Assembly (NCBI RefSeq): GCF_004138135.1
Contig: NZ_RYFD01000010.1
Span: 28,656-92,655 of the forward strand
Length of the DNA stretch: 64,000 bases
Direction of reading: 5' to 3'
From: Candidatus Oscillochloris fontis
GTDB taxonomy: Bacteria > Chloroflexota > Chloroflexia > Chloroflexales > Chloroflexaceae
Shown: one piece after another, positions 58,462 through 64,000 of the stretch
Position numbering within the stretch: position 1 is the first letter of the stretch
Layout of the letters: each line of letters starts with the position of its first letter
Made by a program: the position numbers and the translations under genes
Notes under the pieces: model-generated
Database searches by the model: none
Told to the model about the DNA's origin: nothing
The model's input: the letters and a program-made list of their open reading frames with translations, nothing else

Positions 58462-60288
58462 ATGCCGATCCGTCTCCTTGATGCAACCATCGCCGCCCAG
58501 ATTGCGGCGGGTGAGGTGGTGGAACGCCCCGCCTCGGTGATCAAAGAACTGGTCGAGAATGCGCTAGATTCCGGTGCTTCACGCATCACTATCGAGGTGC
58601 GCGGCGGCGGGTTGCGCGAGTTAAAGGTGCAGGATGATGGCTGTGGGATTGCCAGCCACGAGGTGGAACTGGCCTTTGAGCGCCACGCGACGAGTAAACT
58701 GCAAGCCGCCGATGATCTCTTCAACATCCGCACACTGGGTTTTCGCGGCGAAGCTCTGCCAAGTATCGCCAGTGTCGCGCAACTGGTCTGTATCACCCGC
58801 AACGCCAACGAAGAGGTGGGAACGGAACTGCGCATCGCCGGAGGAGAACTGCAAGCCCGGATTCCGTGTGGCTGTTCACCGGGGACGAGCATCAGTGTGC
58901 GCAATCTCTTCTACAACCTGCCAGTCCGGCGGGAGTATCTGCGCTCGGAGGCGACCGAACTGAGTGCGATTAGTGCGGTGGTGCAACAGTATGCCTTGGC
59001 TTACCCAGAGGTGCGCTTCAGCATGATTCTGGATGGGCGGCTGGCGCTCCAGACGAGTGGCGATGGCGACCGGCGCAGTGTACTGATCGAGATCTATGGG
59101 TTGGATATTGCGCGCCAACTGCTGCCGGTCGAGTCACAGGCAGGCGAGGATGTGCAGGCGGTAAGCGTCAGTGGGCTGATCTCACCACCTGAATTAACGC
59201 GCAGTTCACGCAGTTACATCCACGTCTTTGTGAATCGGCGCGCCCTCCAGCCACGTGGCCCGCTGGTGGCGGTGGTCGAAGATGCCTACCACACCATGCT
59301 GATGAAGGGGCGACATCCGCTGGTGGCGCTCGATATTCGGGTACACCCGACTGCCGTTGATGTGAATGTCCACCCCACCAAGAGCGAGGTCAAGTTTCGT
59401 TTCGGGCCACAGGTGCATAGTGCGATTGGGCGGGCAGTTCGCGAGGCACTCGTGTCCGGGGCGGGCATCCCCGATTGGGCCGAGAGCAGTTATGATCCCT
59501 CTGGGGTGCAGCGGCGCTTCGAGTTGCGCCAACTGGGGCAACCGAGCCGCCCGGCGGAGCCACCCACCTCGGCGTGGGGTGTTGGGGCAGCCACATGGGA
59601 TGTCGAGCGCTCACGCTGGGATGTTGGGGGCGGGAATGAGGTGGGCGCGCCAGTAGCAGACGATACACCTCCCGTATTGCCTCCCGTGCAGCCCCAATCC
59701 AACCCGGCGACCATCCCACCGCTACGGGTAGTCGGTCAGGTGGGGCTAACCTACATCGTTGCCGAGGCTCCAGAGGGGATGTATCTCATTGACCAGCATG
59801 CCGCCCACGAGCGCATCACCTATGAGCGGCTGATGGCCCAACGCGCCTGTGGAACACTCGAATCGCAGGGCTTGTTGCTGCCCCTGGTAGTGCCGCTGGC
59901 CCCGGCGAGTAGTGCGTTACTCCTAGGGTGCCCCGATGAACTGGCGGTGCTCGGCTTTCAGCTTGAGGAGTGGGGCGAGGGGGTGCGGGTGCGTACCGCC
60001 CCGGCCACGCTGCCCAGTGATGAGATCGCGCAAGCAGTAACCGAGTTGGCCGAACATCTGGCGGGGCGCGGCGGCACTACCCCCGCCGACCGCTACGAGG
60101 AGATCCTGATCACCCTAGCATGCCATACCTCGGTACGGGCCGGGCAGACGCTCTCGCACGAGGAGATGCGCCAACTCTTACGTCAACTTGAAGCCTGCAT
60201 CAGCCCGCGCACATGCCCGCATGGCCGCCCAACCATGATCCTGTTAAGCCCGACGCAGTTGGAGCGCCAGTTTGGGCGACGGGTTTAG
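58462..60288 (+). CDS. mutL: DNA mismatch repair protein MutL (endonuclease type)
   Basis: 608 residues. N-terminal GHKL ATPase (about 1-330): IAAGEVVERPASVIKELVENALDSGA, DDGCGI, FERHATSKL, LGFRGEALPSI, VDVNVHPTKSEV. A variable linker (about 340-420) leads to the dimerisation/endonuclease domain, where DQHAAHERITYE fits the DQHAx2Ex4E metal motif, with ACHTSVRAG and CPHGRP completing the active site. It therefore nicks DNA itself, as in bacteria without MutH. mutS is not in the window. AGGGG lies 5 nt before the ATG. Confidence 0.96.
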   Translation: MPIRLLDATIAAQIAAGEVVERPASVIKELVENALDSGASRITIEVRGGGLRELKVQDDGCGIASHEVELAFERHATSKLQAADDLFNIRTLGFRGEALPSIASVAQLVCITRNANEEVGTELRIAGGELQARIPCGCSPGTSISVRNLFYNLPVRREYLRSEATELSAISAVVQQYALAYPEVRFSMILDGRLALQTSGDGDRRSVLIEIYGLDIARQLLPVESQAGEDVQAVSVSGLISPPELTRSSRSYIHVFVNRRALQPRGPLVAVVEDAYHTMLMKGRHPLVALDIRVHPTAVDVNVHPTKSEVKFRFGPQVHSAIGRAVREALVSGAGIPDWAESSYDPSGVQRRFELRQLGQPSRPAEPPTSAWGVGAATWDVERSRWDVGGGNEVGAPVADDTPPVLPPVQPQSNPATIPPLRVVGQVGLTYIVAEAPEGMYLIDQHAAHERITYERLMAQRACGTLESQGLLLPLVVPLAPASSALLLGCPDELAVLGFQLEEWGEGVRVRTAPATLPSDEIAQAVTELAEHLAGRGGTTPADRYEEILITLACHTSVRAGQTLSHEEMRQLLRQLEACISPRTCPHGRPTMILLSPTQLERQFGRRV

Positions 60289-60304
60289 GGGATCTTTTCA
60301 GACC

Positions 60305-60450
60305 GGGCATGTGCAAAGTCACCTACGGTGGGGGTTCGGGGGCGGCGAAGCCGCCCCCGAAGATCTTTTTTGTTGTTTTTTGGCGGCTACGCCGCCAAAA
60401 AACAACAAAAATGGGGCTTGGGGCTTACGCCCCAAGATACTTCACTGCAC
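60305..60450. repeat. Three-hairpin dispersed repeat, copy F (opposite orientation)
   Basis: GGGCATGTGCAAAGTC end, then the GGGGGCGGC-GAA-GCCGCCCCC stem first, a perfect 21-bp T-rich stem next (GGCGGC-TAC-GCCGCC core), and CTTGGGGC-TTAC-GCCCCAAG last: the reverse order of copies C and E. The right end is eroded and overlaps the last codons of the C45-type gene. It lies between convergent mutL and that gene. Confidence 0.7.
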
Positions 60451-61605
60451 CGGGGTAAACGGCACCTGACAAGGAATACCGGCAGCCACGTACATAGTAC
60501 GAGTACCGAGATCCATCACCACGCCACAGACACTCTCGGCGCGATCCACTGCGGCCAGCCGCAGATCGGGGTGGCGGCAGATACAGCGCGGGTCGCCATC
60601 GTGGTCGCGCAGGATGGCCTGAAAATCGCTGATCGCCAAGTGTGGCGTGGCGCGCAGAAGATCCCAGGCCCGCCCCAGGCGCTCGCGGGTGGTCGAGAGC
60701 GCCGGGTCAATTTCGCACTCACCCACCAGGGTCCCGGCATCAAGGCAGTGGTTGGCATGCGCGAGGCGGCCCGCCTCTGGCAGCACCTCGGCCACACCCG
60801 CCGGGGTGATCTCCAAACTGACCAGATCGCCATCAGCACTGGCCACGGTGATGCAGGATGAACCGGCAGCGGGAGCCACATCGGCGGCGGCACGCGCCTG
60901 AGCAAAACTAGTCGCTTGGAGCATCTTGCGCAACAGCACATGCACCGGCATGCCCACACCCTGCCCATCAGCATGGGATCGGAGAAGATTCAGCGCCACC
61001 GCCAAACCGGCGCTATTGAGGCCGATCTTGGCCAGCATACCGGCTTCGGTCATGGTGAGGATGCTCGGTTCACCGGGAGTGTGGATGCGCAGCAGCAGAC
61101 ACGCCGCCCGCTGATCCCCCTGCCAATCCCAGGTCTGGGCGAGGATGCTGGTGCCAGTGGCGGTTGCGCTGGGCTGCGCGGCGGCAGTGGTACACTCGCC
61201 ATCATCCACCGGGGTAGCGGTAGAAACGGTGGGAGTATCGAGGTGGAAGGGAACCCCCGCCGCCCGGTTGCGGGCATCAGCAGCGGGCCAATCGGGGTGA
61301 ATCACGCCATTGCCGATCCCGGCCATGAGTTCGGTACGCACATTGAGCGCCAGAATTTCACCTAGCTCGCGGCCAGCACCAGCGGCAATCCCGCGCATCT
61401 CTTCGAGGAGGTCGGGAGCCACCTCGTGCAGCAAGGGCAGATACTCCAAGGCAGCAGTTTGGCTGGCGGCCCAATCCATCCCTCGGCGGTAGGCGAAGAG
61501 GCGCGAGTAGCTGGCGATGCTATGGGCGATCATGTGCGGGACGGCGGAGCCATACTGCTGGCCACGGCTATACGGGGTGCCGGTAATGGTGATTTCGGGG
61601 AACAT
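60442..61605 (-). CDS. C45-type N-terminal-nucleophile acyltransferase/amidohydrolase
   Basis: About 387 residues; the ATG at 61605 has AAGGA 6 nt upstream, and the longer frame to 61671 runs into a repeat. Early motif YSRGQQYGSAVPHMI and EEMRGIAAGAGRELGEILALNVRTEL are typical of the acyl-CoA:6-aminopenicillanate acyltransferase family. GECTT (Cys about 138) is the expected self-cleavage and nucleophile site, followed by TWDWQ and GLNSAGLAVALN. Members hydrolyse or transfer amide-linked acyl groups (peptides, acyl-homoserine lactones, isopenicillin N); the substrate here is unknown. The stretch before the Cys (about 120-135) is an atypical Thr/Pro insert. Confidence 0.85.
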   Translation of the reverse strand: MFPEITITGTPYSRGQQYGSAVPHMIAHSIASYSRLFAYRRGMDWAASQTAALEYLPLLHEVAPDLLEEMRGIAAGAGRELGEILALNVRTELMAGIGNGVIHPDWPAADARNRAAGVPFHLDTPTVSTATPVDDGECTTAAAQPSATATGTSILAQTWDWQGDQRAACLLLRIHTPGEPSILTMTEAGMLAKIGLNSAGLAVALNLLRSHADGQGVGMPVHVLLRKMLQATSFAQARAAADVAPAAGSSCITVASADGDLVSLEITPAGVAEVLPEAGRLAHANHCLDAGTLVGECEIDPALSTTRERLGRAWDLLRATPHLAISDFQAILRDHDGDPRCICRHPDLRLAAVDRAESVCGVVMDLGTRTMYVAAGIPCQVPFTPVQ

Positions 61606-61654
61606 GGAGATCCTTAGATACCTGTTCACACTTGGGGTAAACAGAAGCCTCGTA

Positions 61655-61726
61655 TTGACGCAAAGACGCAAAGATGTTGATGGGAGTCTATCTTGAAGGC
61701 TTTGCGGCTTGGCGTCTTTGGGTCAA
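61655..61726. repeat. 72-bp TTGACGCAAAGACGC inverted-repeat element
   Basis: TTGACGCAAAGACGCAAAG (61655-61673) with imperfect complement CTTTGCGGCTTGGCGTCTTTGGGTCAA (61700-61726). Same length as the element at 49929-50000. Located between the C45-type gene and the Calx-beta gene. Confidence 0.65.
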
Positions 61727-61762
61727 AACCGGGATGCGCAGAAAAGCCTGAACACTTACGCT

Positions 61763-64000
61763 CTATGGCGTTATCGTTAGCACTGTTCCAGTGGTGCTGA
61801 CAAACGGGTTGCGCAGCAGATCGGCGTAATCGGCGCGCAAATTGAGAGCCACCGGACCAGTGCCAATGGTACTGGTGCGCAGGGTGATCGTGAAGGTGGC
61901 ACTACTCCCCGCCGCAACCGGGTCGGCCATAGTGACGGTGAGCGTGTTGTCTAGTTGATTACACGTCGCCCCCGTACAACTCACAAACGTGAGATCACTG
62001 GGGAGCGTGAGACTGAACGTGGTACCCAGCGCCGCCCCCGCCGTAGCGCCACTGGAACGATTGGTATAGGCGACCCCAACATCAAACAGGGTATTGCGGG
62101 CCACCGTGGGTACACTCGGCGTCATACTCAGCGCCAGATCGGGAGTACCGGGCTGGGTGATATAACTCGGTTGATCGGTCTGCCCCTCCTGGATCAACTG
62201 ATTTTCAATCACCAGCTCATCAGTACAGGTGACAATCTTCCACCACCCTGGCTCAGGATTAAGGTAGGTATCCCCACCACGGGTATCTACAGTGCCATTA
62301 TTCCAACTCATATCACCAGATCGCGTCCCTGCGAATCCGCCCGTATTCGCCAGCGGATCGTAAACTGCACTTGGTGGATAGTAGTGTAAGCGGGTTGTGA
62401 GCCATCCACCCATACTAGTATCATCCATATCATAATTATGGAAGGTCACTGAGGGTTGGCCGGGTGCAACATATTCATACGTAGTGGTACAGCGATTATT
62501 GCCCGCTAGGTAGCGCAGTTCGGCCTGTTGCATCCCCACGATGATCTCATCGCCAGTGCCGGGGAGACCATCATAATCGAGGTTAGAAGCGCCACCCTGC
62601 CAGGCCACGCGCACACCCCAACCGTTCACGTCATTGTCCGAGGTTTCGGTGCGCAGCAAGAAGGTGCCACACGAGCCAGCCGGGAGCGTCGTAAAGGTCT
62701 CCCATGTTGCTACTGGGGCTGGAGTAGGCTGCGGATAGGTATCCGTGACAATACCCGGCCCTGTGGGCAGACCATCGGCATAAGTCCAAAGATCTGACAT
62801 CTGATAGAGCCAGAAGGTTGTCAGATCGGCAGGCAGATTGACTGTATCATCAGGAGAGGCCGCATTCACCGCCGCATCATAGAGATCGATCTGGAGCGCA
62901 GGCCCACTGGTCAAACAAGGGATGTCAATCCGCATATAGGTTGACGTACTTGCGCGATTGGCATAGTAGTTCCAACCGTTGTTCGTATAGTTCGGCCCCG
63001 GCGTCTGAATAAAGTTGGCTTGTTCGGTCAGCACGGGGCGATCATTATCAATGATCGCGAGTGTGGCTGTGGCCGGACTGCGCGTCAAACCCACCACCGG
63101 GTTGAGAGTCAGCGTCAAGGTCTCATCAAGTTCTTGCAGACCATCATTGATGATCGGCACACTGATCGTCTGCTCGATCTGGCCGGTGGCAAAAATGAAG
63201 CTACCCGGCGGATTGGTGTAGTCACCAGGCACAATAGCGGTGCCGGCAAGTGTCGTATAAGTGACGGTAAAGTCTGCTGGGGCGGGGGCACTCAGGCGCA
63301 CCCGCAAGATGGCATTGCCAGCATTTTCGGCGACACTATAGTTAGCCTGCGTAAAGCCGATCACCAGGGTATCGGTGGGATCATTCAGGATCGTAGCGAT
63401 GCCCTGATTATCGAGGATCGCAAGTGGCGTGGGGCCGGTGGTGGTGGGATTACTGAGCAGAACCACAAAGAACTCATCAGGCTCAAATACTGTATCACCG
63501 AGCACCGGCACACTGATGGTGGCGGTAGTTGTGAGGTCTGGGATGATAAGTTGCCCGGTAGTGGTGGTGTAGTCACTCCCCGCCGTAGCGGTCATTGCAA
63601 CCGTGGTGTAGTCCACCCGCACCTCACCCCCAGCAGCCCCACTCAAACTGACGGTAAAGATAACGTTCTGGCCAACATCGCCCTCATACACACTGACATC
63701 ATCAATGGTGATCTCAATTGTGTCGTTATCGGTGATGGTGGCGATATAGTTAGGAATCGTCAGCGGATTGTAGATCAGATCGGCACTACTCACCCCAAAG
63801 CTGATCGTGCCGGTGTGAACTCCTTCATAGACCAGATCATCCACGGCAGTGACGGTGATCACCCTGGGCGTCGCCCAATCCGCATCGGTAAAGGTCAGCG
63901 CCTGGGTCGCCACACCGTCCACCAGCACTTGCGTACCGGCATTCAGCGTGATAATGACATCATCCGTGGGTTGGGTATTCAGTACGAGGCTGAAGGTGAC
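61763..64000 (-). CDS. Calx-beta repeat surface protein, 5' end outside window
   Basis: The frame is open to the right edge (the first visible residues are VTFSLVLNTQPTDDVIITLN), so at least 745 residues and the true start are beyond the window. Three Calx-beta-like repeats fill the first 300 residues (EGDVGQNVIFTVSLSGAAGGEV; AENAGNAILRVRLSAPAPADFTVTY). A beta-rich domain follows (about 330-600). The C-terminus is a DUF11/CARDB-like conserved-repeat domain (DLALSMTPSVPTVARNTLFDVGVAYTN). No LPxTG or membrane tail at the end. Probably a secreted adhesin or envelope protein. Confidence 0.8.
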   Translation of the reverse strand, partial: VTFSLVLNTQPTDDVIITLNAGTQVLVDGVATQALTFTDADWATPRVITVTAVDDLVYEGVHTGTISFGVSSADLIYNPLTIPNYIATITDNDTIEITIDDVSVYEGDVGQNVIFTVSLSGAAGGEVRVDYTTVAMTATAGSDYTTTTGQLIIPDLTTTATISVPVLGDTVFEPDEFFVVLLSNPTTTGPTPLAILDNQGIATILNDPTDTLVIGFTQANYSVAENAGNAILRVRLSAPAPADFTVTYTTLAGTAIVPGDYTNPPGSFIFATGQIEQTISVPIINDGLQELDETLTLTLNPVVGLTRSPATATLAIIDNDRPVLTEQANFIQTPGPNYTNNGWNYYANRASTSTYMRIDIPCLTSGPALQIDLYDAAVNAASPDDTVNLPADLTTFWLYQMSDLWTYADGLPTGPGIVTDTYPQPTPAPVATWETFTTLPAGSCGTFLLRTETSDNDVNGWGVRVAWQGGASNLDYDGLPGTGDEIIVGMQQAELRYLAGNNRCTTTYEYVAPGQPSVTFHNYDMDDTSMGGWLTTRLHYYPPSAVYDPLANTGGFAGTRSGDMSWNNGTVDTRGGDTYLNPEPGWWKIVTCTDELVIENQLIQEGQTDQPSYITQPGTPDLALSMTPSVPTVARNTLFDVGVAYTNRSSGATAGAALGTTFSLTLPSDLTFVSCTGATCNQLDNTLTVTMADPVAAGSSATFTITLRTSTIGTGPVALNLRADYADLLRNPFVSTTGTVLTITP

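Overview
The window is bacterial chromosome, and the gene content points to a filamentous green non-sulfur bacterium (class Chloroflexia, probably order Chloroflexales). The main evidence is a complete seven-gene Alternative Complex III (ACIII) operon in the order known from Chloroflexus (actA to actG on the minus strand, 8922-17163). Supporting signs are high GC, numerous small zinc-ribbon and FHA signalling proteins, and Thr/Pro-rich lipoproteins. Assignment below class level is inference. There are no rRNA or tRNA genes, no CRISPR array and no prophage; coding density is high and both window edges cut through genes.

Layout. (1) 3-8700: a flavodoxin-fold protein cut by the left edge, an alkyltransferase-like DNA repair protein, a hypothetical protein, a PDZ/radical-SAM/DUF512 protein, a GAF-GAF-HD-GYP c-di-GMP phosphodiesterase, recJ and a metallo-beta-lactamase hydrolase. 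(2) 8922-19603: the act operon (quinol oxidation), read from a consensus promoter, and the divergent NDH-2 gene (quinone reduction) with an EI24 membrane protein. (3) 19600-25635: hemW, a 380-bp stretch that looks like a tnpB-less IS200/IS605 remnant carrying a many-hairpin RNA, lipA-lipB, an HD hydrolase, and an XRE-cupin regulator with an AI-2E family permease. (4) 25905-38058: a phosphosignalling island made of an FHA-FHA-ABC transporter, two zinc-ribbon PP2C phosphatases (one with an embedded pseudokinase-like domain), a zinc-ribbon Ser/Thr kinase, a VWA protein, a zinc-ribbon FHA protein and a beta-propeller lipoprotein. Five of the seven proteins carry the same short CxxC...CxxC zinc ribbon, nine copies in all.

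(5) 38118-41533: a LuxR-type regulator with a degenerate receiver, dnaN and an ArsA/Get3-like ATPase. (6) 41950-45851: a lone tyrosine recombinase next to an unusual PHP plus AlbA_2 (Schlafen-like) protein with a threefold C-terminal repeat; this is the best candidate for something undescribed. (7) 45931-50924: an incomplete nucleoside/sugar ABC transporter, a hotdog thioesterase, a NAGPA-type lipoprotein and an arginase-family enzyme. (8) 50943-51752: a gene-free stretch with a 46-bp minisatellite. (9) 51753-58386: a partner-switching module (SpoIIE phosphatase, fused RsbW-RsbV, STAS protein, HEAT-repeat protein), two tiny membrane proteins and a third PP2C. (10) 58462-64000: mutL, a C45-type acyltransferase and a Calx-beta surface protein cut by the right edge.

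The intergenic spaces hold at least four dispersed inverted-repeat families. The most striking is a roughly 150-bp element with terminal inverted repeats and three internal hairpins, each closed by a 3-nt loop. Promoters fall into two visible styles: full consensus TTGACA/TATAAT (act, recJ, XRE operon) and extended -10 boxes of the form TGnTAnAAT or TGGTATACT ahead of many single genes.
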